From the NCBI RefSeq assembly GCF_007859735.1, contig NZ_SIHI01000016.1:20519-84518 (forward strand): a DNA stretch of 64,000 nucleotides. Reading direction: 5' to 3'. The stretch is from Thalassoglobus neptunius. Its GTDB lineage: Bacteria; Planctomycetota; Planctomycetia; Planctomycetales; Planctomycetaceae. Shown one piece after another: positions 18,961 through 28,008 of this stretch. Below the pieces are notes generated by a model. It was given only the letters and a program-made list of their open reading frames with translations, did no database searches and was not told where the DNA came from. The stretch's first letter is position 1; every line of letters starts with the position of its first letter. Made by a program: the position numbers and the translations under genes.

Positions 18961-19252
18961 GCGATTCGAAAAACGATCCCCGCTCACGACAAAGTCTGTG
19001 CACTCATTCTTGAAGTGAACTCTCTCAGCGACCAAAATGGTCAGACGAACGCTTTCATCAAATCCGTTGGACCAGTTTCCAGTCCGTAGCCCGAACTCAA
19101 GAGTTGAACGTCATTCGTGGTCGTGTTCGCTCGAGTTCCTACGGATCACGAAATTGAAGAGGTGGATTCATTTCACCATTCCAACACACAACGTTCCATA
19201 GATCATTTGCGAGTTGTCCCTGCGCGAAGTTCGCATCCAAAGGAAGTTCGAA

Positions 19253-20044
19253 ATGAAACTGACAGATCGTGTGCTTAGCCTCGTCGTTATCTTGGCAGGA
19301 TTCTGCTCTACCTTGAATGCCGAAGTCCAAACTCGTCGGATTGCTTACGAAGAGAACGGAGCCCAACTCGAAGGAGTCCTCGCTTGGGACGATTCCTCCG
19401 ATGCTGCTCGTCCCGGAATTCTTGTTGTGCATGAATGGTGGGGCTTGAATGACTACGCAGAGAATCGTGCCCGTCAACTCGCGGAACTCGGATATATCGC
19501 GTTTGCATTAGACATGTATGGAAAAGGGCAGATCACAGAACACCCTCAGCAAGCTGGAGAGTGGTCGTCTCAAATTCGCTCGAACAGCGAAGCCTGGCGT
19601 TCCCGCGCAATTGCCGGTCTCGACATTCTGAAAGCTCAGCCGATGGTGGATCAATCCAAAATCGCAGCGATTGGATATTGTTTCGGAGGATCAACCGTTC
19701 TCCAACTCGCATACGCTGATGCTCCTGTCCGAGGTGTTGTCAGCTTTCATGGCGCGTTGGTCACTCCATCGGAGTCAGACACGATCGATGCCAGTGTTCT
19801 TGTCTGTCACGGCGCATCGGACAGCTTCGTTCCTCCGGAATCAGTTCAAGAGTTTGAAGCTGCCATGCAGAAAGTGAATGCCGACTACCAATTGATTTCG
19901 TATGGAGGCGCTCGACACGCTTTCACGAATCCGAATGCGGGATCGTTCGGAATTGAGAACCTGAAGTACGATCCACTGGCCGATTCGAGATCGTGGGATC
20001 AGATGCAGCTTTTTCTCGACGAAATCTTTCAGAATAAGCAATAA
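19253..20044 (+). CDS. Secreted dienelactone hydrolase family protein
   Basis: A 263-aa alpha/beta hydrolase with a signal peptide (MKLTDRVLSL to about LNAEV, residue 21). The DLH triad is visible: nucleophile Cys in GYCFGGS, Asp in CHGASDSFVPP, and His in GGARHAFTNP. The HEWWGLNDY segment after strand 2 is also typical of DLH proteins. The ATG at 19253 is chosen because AGGAAG lies 7-12 nt upstream and it starts a good signal peptide; an in-frame start at 19214 would bury the signal. Export is unusual for classical chlorocatechol DLH, so the substrate is probably a different ester or lactone. The first copy of the 106-bp repeat follows directly. Confidence 0.85.
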   Translation: MKLTDRVLSLVVILAGFCSTLNAEVQTRRIAYEENGAQLEGVLAWDDSSDAARPGILVVHEWWGLNDYAENRARQLAELGYIAFALDMYGKGQITEHPQQAGEWSSQIRSNSEAWRSRAIAGLDILKAQPMVDQSKIAAIGYCFGGSTVLQLAYADAPVRGVVSFHGALVTPSESDTIDASVLVCHGASDSFVPPESVQEFEAAMQKVNADYQLISYGGARHAFTNPNAGSFGIENLKYDPLADSRSWDQMQLFLDEIFQNKQ

Positions 20045-20052
20045 TGCAATAC

Positions 20053-20158
20053 TTGAGCATTTTCTGATTTGGTTTGCACTCACTCGCACGAGCACACTCA
20101 GCCTTCTACCTGATGAAAAAGTTCAAGCGAGTGCACAGGAAAGAGCAACTTGCTCTAA
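20053..20158 (+). repeat. Interspersed hairpin repeat, copy A (106 bp)
   Basis: About 90% identical by eye to 61205-61311, in the same orientation (10 substitutions and one 1-bp gap). The ends form an imperfect inverted repeat (TTGAGCA and TGCTCTAA). Inner segments can also pair: TGCACTC with GAGTGCA, and a pyrimidine stretch with GGAAAG. It begins 8 nt after the dienelactone hydrolase stop codon. No protein is encoded. It resembles a small non-autonomous mobile element or REP-like unit. Confidence 0.75.
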
Positions 20159-20482
20159 GGTCCCGACATTTGCTCTCGACCAGATGTTGAATTGTTGTTG
20201 ATGAATCGTCACTGACGATCGAGTCAGTTCAATCGTGATGTCCGAAGAATTCGGCATCGCTGGATGTTGAACAAAGACTTCGAGCATCAGCTGCGGGAAT
20301 GGCAATTCATCAGGTCGGAGCGATTGGAAGCGGACGGACCGAATCGGTCGAGTCGAATTTTTGGAGACTGTCTCCGAGTTCCACTCGATTGCAATTCATT
20401 TCCTGCATGTCACAATGCACTAACGATTTGCCCGCCAGCCTCGGAGAAACTGATTCTCCGAAAAGTATTGGAGTCAGACAAA
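20159..20482 (+). other. Upstream region of the GspE-like gene, no separate gene
   Basis: A 324-nt stretch between the repeat and the chosen GTG start of the GspE-like gene. The same reading frame is open back to 20264, but the residues it would add show no homology-like pattern and precede a normal start site, so I treat it as leader DNA holding the promoter. I see no clear promoter. Confidence 0.45.
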
Positions 20483-21793
20483 GTGATTTTCGGATTCGGT
20501 AAGGGTGGACGAGATAAAGACGATGACGAGGATGATGACGATGATGACAATCTCGACTTTATCCTTTTTCGTGGGGCACTGAACGGCGTCACTCCGGATT
20601 TGTCTGCGAACGCGAGACTCGTTCAGGCGGGACTCATTCCGGCCAAGAAGATGATTTCGGAAGCTCTTGCACGCCGTGCGGAGATGATCCGGATTGATCC
20701 AAAACCGAAGTTCGCCGGGGTCACATTCTTCGTCGATGGAATTCCCTACCCAGCGGCAAAAATGCCTCCGAAAGCGGCGAACGCCATCGTTCAGATGGTG
20801 AAGTTGCTTGCCGGACTCGATATCAACGAACGATCCGCCCCTCAATCAGGGGGAATTAACGCGGAATTCGAAGAAGTTCCGCATGAAGTTCGGATCGACA
20901 TCACTCCGTCGGCATCCGGCGAGATCATGACGCTGAGAGCCGAGAACCTGAAGAATCGGCTCGAAACTCCGAAGGAACTCGGTTTCAGCGAGCAGCTCCA
21001 ATCGACAATCCGTGAGCTCGGCAAAAAGAAAACCGGCTTGATGCTCTCAGTGGGCCCTCCAATGTCAGGGGTCACGACGACGACCATCGCGACGTTGCGG
21101 GGAAATGACGCTTACCTTCTCTCGATTGGATCGATCGCCGATCATCAGGGACGCGATATCCCACACGTTCAAATATTTGAGTCAAACGAAGAGGAAGACC
21201 TCGAAACCGCGATCCGCCGGACTCAACGTGCTGACATCGACATTCTGTATGTTGACCCGATTCGCAGTAAGGAAGCTGCCCGCACGATCCTTGAGATGTC
21301 GGAAAACCAGGCAATCATCACAGAAATGCCTGCCAAAGATGCCGCCGATGGGATTGCCCGACTCAATACGTTGGTCGAACAACCGAAACTCCTGGCCCAA
21401 AACCTGAAGCTCGTCGTGAGTCCTCGGCTCGTTCGATTGCTCTGTCCGAAATGCCGTCAGGCTTATCGTCCGAATCCGAAACTTCTCGAGCGCGTCAAAC
21501 TTCCTGCTGACACCAAAGTGCTCTACCGAGCCCCTCGCCCGGATGCAGAAGATGACGACGAAGAGACTTGTGAAAATTGCGGCGGAATTGGTTTTCGAGG
21601 TCGAATCGGTCTCATTGAAGCAATCGCGATCACGGACGAGTTTAAGAAGCTCATCCTGAAAGGAGCGTCGACTGCTGAGTTGCGTGAACTGGCAAGAAAA
21701 CAAGCGGTTCAGTCCTTCCAGTCCGACGGGCTTCGTCTCGTCAGCGAAGGCAAGACGTCACTCGAGGAACTTCAACGAGCATTCCGTTCGTAG
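20483..21793 (+). CDS. GspE/PilB-like secretion protein with degenerate Walker motifs
   Basis: A 436-aa relative of type II secretion/type IV pilus assembly ATPases. It has a very acidic Asp-rich N-terminal tail (residues 12-22), a short N domain, and a GspE C domain with the tetracysteine zinc motif kept (C321xxC324, C363xxC366) and the usual GFRGRIGLIEA segment. The Walker A loop reads GPPMSGVTTT (191-200): the catalytic Lys is Val197 and the preceding Gly is Met194. The Walker B region reads ILYVDPIR where VGEIRD is usual. ATP hydrolysis is therefore doubtful. The GTG at 20483 has GGAG 9 nt upstream. It heads a cluster with three GspF proteins and pseudopilins and is the only GspE-type gene in the window. 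Confidence 0.82.
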   Translation: MIFGFGKGGRDKDDDEDDDDDDNLDFILFRGALNGVTPDLSANARLVQAGLIPAKKMISEALARRAEMIRIDPKPKFAGVTFFVDGIPYPAAKMPPKAANAIVQMVKLLAGLDINERSAPQSGGINAEFEEVPHEVRIDITPSASGEIMTLRAENLKNRLETPKELGFSEQLQSTIRELGKKKTGLMLSVGPPMSGVTTTTIATLRGNDAYLLSIGSIADHQGRDIPHVQIFESNEEEDLETAIRRTQRADIDILYVDPIRSKEAARTILEMSENQAIITEMPAKDAADGIARLNTLVEQPKLLAQNLKLVVSPRLVRLLCPKCRQAYRPNPKLLERVKLPADTKVLYRAPRPDAEDDDEETCENCGGIGFRGRIGLIEAIAITDEFKKLILKGASTAELRELARKQAVQSFQSDGLRLVSEGKTSLEELQRAFRS

Positions 21794-21994
21794 CTGAGAG
21801 AACCGTTGGTTGGAGAAAAAATTCAATTGACTCCAGCTGCGGAAATTCTCATTGGGACGAAAGGCTTGAAGACGATGCCTCATCGAGTTTCGGGGAGTCT
21901 TTTGGACTCCCCATTGGCGATACTGTTGGCTGCCAATACTGTTCATTGGCGTTGTAGAACACTGACATCACAGCACCCTGGAGGCTGACGATCT

Positions 21995-22999
21995 GTGCCC
22001 GACTGGTTGGAAGTCATCTTAGCGACACTCTTGCTGATCGTCGGGCTTCGCCTTTCTGCATTCTTCAGCGGAACAGAAACCGGCTTCTATCGGCTCAGCA
22101 TCCCGCGTCTGAACATCGATTCCCAGACCGGTGACAAAGCAGCGACGACTCTGCTGTGGTTCAGTAGAAACCCAGCCTATTTCGTTGCAACCTGTCTCAT
22201 CGGGAACAATGTTGCCAACTACGTAACAACGGCAGCGATCGGATTTCTCTCGCTTGCGTTCATGGGAGCGGCGAGCGAGCGATTTGAAGTCTTGATCACC
22301 ATTCTCGTGTCGCCGATCATCTTTCTTTTCGGAGAACTCCTTCCGAAGAGTCTCTACTATCTCGCCCCGATGCATTTGCTTCGAAGAGACATTCGATACT
22401 TCAAGTACATTTTTCGCCTTCTTTTTGTCGTGACGTACCCCCTTGTCTTGCTGACAAGGACGATTGAACGGTTGAGTAAACAGAGCCCCCAGGCGGTCGA
22501 GTTTGTCCTCGGACGCAGTCGACTCGTCCAGCTCATGAGACACGGACACGAAGAAGGAGTCCTGACCGACGTTCAAAGTCGCCTTTCGGGCGGACTACTG
22601 CAACTGGCTCCACAACCGGTGACAGGGTCCGTCACCCCAGCGACCCGGATCCTTGGAGTCTCCGAGACCGCGACCAAAGACGAAATCCTGAAGTTCGCTC
22701 ATCAGTTCGGAATTTCGACAGTCGCCGTCCATCGCAAGAACGATCCTGAAGACTGGTACGGGTACGTCGTCGTTTCAGAGTTGATGCTTCAGACGCGTGT
22801 TCGCCCGATCATTCATATCATGCCGGTCTTCGACGCCAAGAGCAGTAAGCTTGAGGTTCTCCACCATCTGCAATGCTTCCAGTCACACAGCGGTGTGATC
22901 AGACAGAATGGAAAAACGTTCGGGGTTGTTTCCAGAAAAGGATTGATCGAACAGCTCTATCGCCCGAACGTCGCAGCTCCCCCTTCTCGATCTTCATAA
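21995..22999 (+). CDS. CNNM/CorC-type transmembrane protein with CBS-like domain
   Basis: A 334-aa protein with an N-terminal DUF21/CNNM membrane domain of three to four helices (residues 1-150, including the characteristic FSGTETGFYRLS and ATCLIGNNVANY segments) and a C-terminal cytosolic CBS-like region (about 215-320). It lacks the C-terminal CorC/HlyC domain of longer relatives. Family role: divalent cation (Mg2+/Co2+) transport or sensing. It begins with GTG at 21995. It sits between the GspE-like and first GspF gene on the same strand, but nothing in the family links it to secretion, so the placement may be incidental. Confidence 0.82.
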   Translation: MPDWLEVILATLLLIVGLRLSAFFSGTETGFYRLSIPRLNIDSQTGDKAATTLLWFSRNPAYFVATCLIGNNVANYVTTAAIGFLSLAFMGAASERFEVLITILVSPIIFLFGELLPKSLYYLAPMHLLRRDIRYFKYIFRLLFVVTYPLVLLTRTIERLSKQSPQAVEFVLGRSRLVQLMRHGHEEGVLTDVQSRLSGGLLQLAPQPVTGSVTPATRILGVSETATKDEILKFAHQFGISTVAVHRKNDPEDWYGYVVVSELMLQTRVRPIIHIMPVFDAKSSKLEVLHHLQCFQSHSGVIRQNGKTFGVVSRKGLIEQLYRPNVAAPPSRSS

Positions 23000-23111
23000 A
23001 AATCGGGATTGTCGCCAACGTTGCGTTCACCAGGCGCGTACTTCATCATGACCGAGAGCGTTCTTTCTCAAGAATGCTTTTCCCGGTTGGTCACCTGAAG
23101 GCACCACCTGA

Positions 23112-24164
23112 ATGTTACGTATGACACAGTCTTCCTCGACACAGCGTCTGCGGCCGGATGAAATCCGCGCACTCATTCGTGAGATTCAGGCCATGATCTC
23201 ATCCGGTGTCCCCTTGAATCTCGGATTGAGAAACTCAGCCGTTGGTCTGACCAAGCAACTGGACCCGGTCGCGAAACGCCTCTCCGAACGTCTCGAAAAT
23301 GGAGCGACGGTCTCAGCGGCTTTCGAAGATGAAGAATCAATCCCCGCCGAATTTCGAGCGGTGGTCGTTGCCGGTTTGTATTGCGGGGAAAGTGAGAAAG
23401 TTCTGGAAGACGTCAGTCAAATGACCAGCACCCTGGATCAGATGCGGCGCACCGTTCGCCTGGGCATCGTGTATCCGATGACTGTCGTCATTGTCGCAGT
23501 TGCGCTACTCGGAATTCTCATCAGCGGACTGCTCCCTCAACTGCTCGCCACTTATCAAGATCTGCATCTGGAGATCCCGTGGTGGCTGTCCTGGTCTCAA
23601 CACGTCCAGATTGAATCCCGTTATTTCCTCTGGGCAGCCGTTGCTTTGCTCTTTGGTGCAATCTGGTGGCTGGCGGGTGATCGAAGCGGTTCCGGGGCAC
23701 GTTCGATGTTGCTTCCTGGAGTCCGAAGAGTCCAGCGGAGTTTTCAAATCAGCCACTTCGCCCACTTGCTGTCGCTTTTGTGTTCACACAATGTCCCCTT
23801 GTCCGACGCACTGAAACTATCCGGTGACGCTTCCGGAAGTCCTCGACTTCAATCCGACTGTGTTCAACTGGCGACTGCGGTGGAATCCGGTGAATCGGTC
23901 GAAGTCGCGATTGAGAAAAGCGCTGAGTTTCCCGACTTTCTGAAATGGCTGATCGTCACCGGAAGTGAAGACTCACAACTGCCGACTGCACTGGCTGAAG
24001 CTGCGGAGTTTTACCAGAAGCGAGCAGAGTCCAATGCCCGCTGGTTCTCCAAAATCATCCCGGTGATCTTGGTTGTTGCCATCGGAGGAGGCGTCACGCT
24101 GGTGTATGTGTTAAGCGTTTTCGGCCCAATGGTTGACCTGTGGCTTCGCCTCGGCCAATTCTAA
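23112..24164 (+). CDS. Type II secretion system F-family protein (GspF paralogue 1)
   Basis: A 350-aa inner-membrane platform protein. It has the duplicated T2SSF layout: a first helical cytosolic domain (residues 15-115), a membrane segment (VIVAVALLGILISGLL, near 120-140), a second near 175, a second cytosolic domain (about 215-310), and a last membrane segment (VILVVAIGGGVTLVYVLSVF) at the C terminus. Family role: organises the pilus or pseudopilus assembly platform and contacts the GspE ATPase. A GAAGG about 10 nt before the ATG supports this start. It is the first of three non-identical GspF genes in a row. Confidence 0.85.
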   Translation: MLRMTQSSSTQRLRPDEIRALIREIQAMISSGVPLNLGLRNSAVGLTKQLDPVAKRLSERLENGATVSAAFEDEESIPAEFRAVVVAGLYCGESEKVLEDVSQMTSTLDQMRRTVRLGIVYPMTVVIVAVALLGILISGLLPQLLATYQDLHLEIPWWLSWSQHVQIESRYFLWAAVALLFGAIWWLAGDRSGSGARSMLLPGVRRVQRSFQISHFAHLLSLLCSHNVPLSDALKLSGDASGSPRLQSDCVQLATAVESGESVEVAIEKSAEFPDFLKWLIVTGSEDSQLPTALAEAAEFYQKRAESNARWFSKIIPVILVVAIGGGVTLVYVLSVFGPMVDLWLRLGQF

Positions 24165-24362
24165 CTCCTAAATACATTCCCTTTTAACTTTGGCTCTGCA
24201 CCGAAACGAAAATTATCGATCGACGTGAAACACTTCATGGAATGACTGAATGATTTCACTGACTGCGACACACAGATCTCAACACTTTTCACAAGATCCA
24301 AGTCACAACATTCAATTCCCAACAAGCGATATTCACTTCTTAGCGAACTTCTGGAGCACTGA

Positions 24363-25397
24363 GTGGAACCTCCATCACTGAACATGGAACCTGAACAGCA
24401 CGAGGAACGACCGCGCAAGCCGCTTTCGCCGTACTCGATTTCTGTTGGGCTTCGGGCGGTCGCTGAAGAGATGCCCTCTTCCCGTGATCGGCGCGCTCTG
24501 ATTCGTCTGTCCGAACAGATTCGTTCGGGAAAGTCACTCGACGACCTGCTTGCAAAGAATCGCGATCTCCCGAAGGATCTCGCCGCTGTCGTCTCAGCAG
24601 GAGTTCACACCGGCAAGCTCCCTCAACTGTTGGAAGAATACCTGACTTGTCATCAATCCTTAACATCTGTCTGGAGATCGTTTTACGCGAGTCTTCTGTA
24701 CCCGTTCACCATGTTTGTCGTCGCAATGGTGATCATGGTCATCTTTTTCGGCGTGGTGATCCCCGATTTTTCCGTGATCTTTTCCGACTTCGGGCTGGAG
24801 CTTTCGGCACTCACGCTGGTGATCCTTCTCCTCGCAGAATTCGCTTCCACATTCTGGCCACTGCTTGCTTTGGGGTGCATTCTGCTGGGACTCTTGGTCG
24901 TCTTAAACAGGTATCTCCCGTTTAAAGCTTTTCGATCGAAGCTCTTTCAGTCGCTCCCGCTCATTGGGAAAGCTCAAAAAATGGCAGCTTCGTCAGAATT
25001 CTGCTCCCGCATGTCGATACTTGTCGATTGCCGTTTGCCTCTTGAAGAAGCGCTTCGAATCACATCGCTCTCACTCAAGGACCAGTACCTCGCCAAGATG
25101 GCTGGTCGGCTTGCCAAGAGAGTTGAGTCCGGAGAAACGTGTGACGAGCTGGCCCGCTCCACAAGCGGAATCCATCATTCCTTGGCGAATTCGTTTCGAT
25201 GGGCCAAGGACCCTGAGACATATTCTGACGGACTGAAGTCGCTGGCCTCGGTCTTTGCATCTCAGTCTCGCGGTTTGACGAATCAGATTGCCGTCATCAT
25301 CGAGCCACTGACAATTTTCGGAATCGGGGCTTTCGTTGGAATTACAATAATAGCCCTGTTTATGCCTTTAATTAACCTCCTGAATGCACTGAGTTAA
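24363..25397 (+). CDS. Type II secretion system F-family protein (GspF paralogue 2)
   Basis: A 344-aa second GspF-like protein with the same two-domain plan: a cytosolic helical domain (residues 20-100), two membrane segments (LYPFTMFVVAMVIMVIFFGV near 115-140 and another near 165-180), a second helical domain (195-305) and a C-terminal membrane segment ending in LFMPLINLLNALS. The GTG at 24363 is preferred because GGAG lies 6 nt upstream; an ATG at 24384 is the alternative. About 200 nt separate it from GspF-1; GspF-3 starts 18 nt after its stop, so 2 and 3 are co-transcribed. It differs clearly from GspF-1 and is not a recent tandem copy. Confidence 0.86.
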   Translation: MEPPSLNMEPEQHEERPRKPLSPYSISVGLRAVAEEMPSSRDRRALIRLSEQIRSGKSLDDLLAKNRDLPKDLAAVVSAGVHTGKLPQLLEEYLTCHQSLTSVWRSFYASLLYPFTMFVVAMVIMVIFFGVVIPDFSVIFSDFGLELSALTLVILLLAEFASTFWPLLALGCILLGLLVVLNRYLPFKAFRSKLFQSLPLIGKAQKMAASSEFCSRMSILVDCRLPLEEALRITSLSLKDQYLAKMAGRLAKRVESGETCDELARSTSGIHHSLANSFRWAKDPETYSDGLKSLASVFASQSRGLTNQIAVIIEPLTIFGIGAFVGITIIALFMPLINLLNALS

Positions 25398-25415
25398 CCA
25401 CGGACTGAACGCCTC

Positions 25416-27038
25416 ATGGAACCGATTTTTCTTCTACTCGTGATCCCCGGAACGGCGCTGATGATGTTGCGATTCAATCATCAGAGAACTGCCGGTCTGG
25501 ACCCAGAGACGAGAGAGAGAAGCCGTCAACTCCTGGGAGCGGTTGCAATTCTATTGGCCGCCTATACTGGGATTATGGCTTACCTTGCCCTTCAGGAGCT
25601 ATTTAAAGCCTCTCTCAATTTCTCATCGACCAGCGTCGTTCTGGTTCGAGGTTTGATTGCCTCGCTTTGCGGAATCACAGCCTGGAAGACCTGGCAAATC
25701 TCAAAGTTTCAACTCGACTTTGATGAAGAAGGGCCAAACACAGACGATTCACGAAGTTCGAACGACACGTTTCTCCAAGTTGTGGAACGTGATCAGACGG
25801 AAACGACTGCGACAGCGTTTGCGATCCTGCTTGTGCTTCTTCCACTCGCACTCCCTGCGATTCTGTTTGCTGCGACGATTGGACTCATCCCGATTGTCAT
25901 CTTTGTCTTTTCCTCACATCCGGGGAGAGTCCGCCAGAATCAATTGCTCTGGTCGCTGGCGGTCGGAGTTCGGAACGATCTGAATCTCGGAGTCGAAGTC
26001 GATGAGCTTGTGATTGCCATGAGACCACGGCGGCCGATCCTCCGCTCGGTTGCCACCATCGCGACGATCTTCTTTTGCTTTCCGATTGGAATCCCATTGT
26101 TCATTAGCGCAAGACGTTACGATCGGTTTCTTAAACGGCTTGAAAACCTCGCATTCGATCTTCACGATGGAACGCCACTTCACTCAGCATTGAAGGTCCA
26201 GCGAGACCTGATTCCGCAGGAATTTCTCGGGGCAATTGAAACCGCAGAATCGACGGGACAACTGAAAACCGTCCTTCCGCAACTCGCGTTTGAACACTCC
26301 CGGATGCTTGAACGTCGCAGCATGGGAACGCCGGTCATCAGCACGATGATTTATTCCTGGGTTGTGATCATGGTCACGCTCATGGTCAACTTTTTTGTCA
26401 TGGTGTTTATCGTTCCGAAATACAAGCAGATCTTTGAAGACTTTGGGATTGAACTTCCGGCGGCAACTCTTCAACTGACGCACGTTTCCGACTGGCTCTT
26501 CCAATACTGGTTTCTGGCGAGTCCGCTGCTGATTGCTCCGTTTCTGATTCCGTTGGGCATCCTTTGGATGTTCAATGAATCGAGCGATCGACTTCCGGAC
26601 TGGGTCATTAATTTAATCCCGAGAATCGAAGCTCCGTCGCTGTTGAAACGATTCGCGTACGTCATTCAGCAAGGTGCTCCAATGCAACCCGTATTGAAAT
26701 CCCTCGCTGATTCTTCACCATCTTTCCCACGTGCACGAAGATATGAACGTATGCAGCAACGATTGAATTCTGGTGAACAGATTGGGGAAATCCTCCAGGA
26801 AGAGCGATTTCTCAATGTCCGTGAGTCACTCGCTCTTCAGAATTCTGAAAAGATCGGCCATCTCCAGTGGGCAATGTCATCGATTGCTCAGGCCATCGAG
26901 CAAACCCGATTCAATCGAATGCGTCTGTTCGCGGAGATCATCCGTCCGTTGACAATCATCATCCTTGCAAACTTTGTCGCGTTCTTCTGTGTTGCGATGT
27001 TTCTCCCGCTCATCAAGCTTCTCAACGACCTTTCATGA
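25416..27038 (+). CDS. Type II secretion system F-family protein with extra N-terminal membrane region (GspF paralogue 3)
   Basis: A 540-aa protein. The C-terminal 350 residues follow the GspF plan (cytosolic domain, paired membrane segments including VVIMVTLMVNFFVMVFIVPK, second cytosolic domain, final membrane segment ending in LPLIKLLNDLS). The N-terminal 190 residues are an added region with about four hydrophobic segments (near residues 1-20, 42-62, 76-92 and 130-170), not part of normal GspF. The C-terminal LPLIKLLNDLS parallels LMPLINLLNALS of GspF-2, so these two are the closest pair. Its stop overlaps the next start (ATGA), showing translational coupling to the first pseudopilin gene. 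Confidence 0.85.
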   Translation: MEPIFLLLVIPGTALMMLRFNHQRTAGLDPETRERSRQLLGAVAILLAAYTGIMAYLALQELFKASLNFSSTSVVLVRGLIASLCGITAWKTWQISKFQLDFDEEGPNTDDSRSSNDTFLQVVERDQTETTATAFAILLVLLPLALPAILFAATIGLIPIVIFVFSSHPGRVRQNQLLWSLAVGVRNDLNLGVEVDELVIAMRPRRPILRSVATIATIFFCFPIGIPLFISARRYDRFLKRLENLAFDLHDGTPLHSALKVQRDLIPQEFLGAIETAESTGQLKTVLPQLAFEHSRMLERRSMGTPVISTMIYSWVVIMVTLMVNFFVMVFIVPKYKQIFEDFGIELPAATLQLTHVSDWLFQYWFLASPLLIAPFLIPLGILWMFNESSDRLPDWVINLIPRIEAPSLLKRFAYVIQQGAPMQPVLKSLADSSPSFPRARRYERMQQRLNSGEQIGEILQEERFLNVRESLALQNSEKIGHLQWAMSSIAQAIEQTRFNRMRLFAEIIRPLTIIILANFVAFFCVAMFLPLIKLLNDLS

Positions 27039-27433
27039 CCAACAGATATCGAACACAAACTGAACAATCGCGAACGGGATCGCTCATGGTCGAGCTTATC
27101 GTTTCCGCACTTCTCCTGGCTGTCGTCATGAGTCTGATCGCCCAGTTCCTCGCACAGATTTCTGTTGTGAATCGGAACCTGTCCGACAGCGAAGCAGCGC
27201 TTCGATGTGTTCGTCAGATTGTTGATGAAATGCGAAATGATCCGAACTGGACACCAGAGATTCCCGAGAGCCTGAAAGCCACGCTCACTGATCCAGAACT
27301 GCAGGTGACGACCGACCAGGAGGATGGCAGCCAGGCCAGTCGCGTGACGGTCTCGATCGTTTGGAAGAACTTCGAACAAGAGACTGTCCGCCCCGTCGCC
27401 CTCTCATTCTGGAAATGGGAGAAAAGCGAATGA
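27035..27433 (+). CDS. Pseudopilin-like protein (GspI-like)
   Basis: A 132-aa protein with a prepilin-type N terminus: a basic leader, then GSLMVELIVSALLLAVVMSL, with the expected Glu five residues after the cleavage Gly. The remainder is a small soluble domain. Short length and position suggest a minor pseudopilin of GspI/GspV type. The start ATG overlaps the stop of the GspF gene by 4 nt (ATGA); a longer upstream frame is rejected because it lies inside the GspF gene. It needs a prepilin peptidase encoded elsewhere. Confidence 0.75.
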   Translation: MTNRYRTQTEQSRTGSLMVELIVSALLLAVVMSLIAQFLAQISVVNRNLSDSEAALRCVRQIVDEMRNDPNWTPEIPESLKATLTDPELQVTTDQEDGSQASRVTVSIVWKNFEQETVRPVALSFWKWEKSE

Positions 27434-28008
27434 TGATCAACTCAAAGAAACAAACCACGACATGCGCCCACCGGAGTCGACACGGCTGGACTCTCGTGGA
27501 GACGTTGCTCATCGTCACGATGACTTCAACAATCGGAATCGTGGGGGCCAAGCTGATTTCCCGCCTCATCAGCATGGGCAATCAGCTCCAAACACAGACG
27601 CAGACCGAATACACGGCCCAGAGATTCGAAGATCGATTGCGGACCGATGTTGAATCATCAGAGACCGCAGAACCGATTGACCACGGGATTCAACTTTTCT
27701 CCCCCAACGGTGAAGCGATCCAGTACGTCATTCGGAAGGACAACTCCGTTCGCCGAGTCGCTCCACGCCCCGGAGGGACCGCTTACGAGACGTTCCAGTT
27801 TCCAGAGACAACCATTGCATTCGAAGTCCAGCCGGATCGAGTTTTGTTCTCCTGCGTTCCCGAAAAGGAAACAGACAGCTTTCGCCACAAAGTCTTCGAT
27901 CGCCCATGGACGATTTCCACCTCGCTTGGCCGCAGAAACCGGCCTTTCAGCCAGACCTCCGAGTCTTCTGAGGTTTCAAACGAGAACGTCAGCGAGACCG
28001 TTGAATGA
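27430..28008 (+). CDS. Pseudopilin-like protein (GspJ-like)
   Basis: A 192-aa protein with a prepilin-type start: basic leader, then HGWTLVETLLIVTMTSTIGI, in which Glu follows the cleavage site at the conserved fifth position. The soluble part has the alternating beta pattern seen in GspJ proteins, ending in a Ser/Glu-rich tail. It overlaps both neighbours by ATGA, so three or more pseudopilins are made as a translationally coupled unit. The assignment to J type rests on length and order, not on a database match. Confidence 0.72.
   Translation: MMINSKKQTTTCAHRSRHGWTLVETLLIVTMTSTIGIVGAKLISRLISMGNQLQTQTQTEYTAQRFEDRLRTDVESSETAEPIDHGIQLFSPNGEAIQYVIRKDNSVRRVAPRPGGTAYETFQFPETTIAFEVQPDRVLFSCVPEKETDSFRHKVFDRPWTISTSLGRRNRPFSQTSESSEVSNENVSETVE

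Noticed and set aside
26867..27034. Longer start for the first pseudopilin gene
   Set aside because: The extra part lies wholly inside the GspF-3 gene in another frame, and the ATG at 27035 gives a normal prepilin leader.
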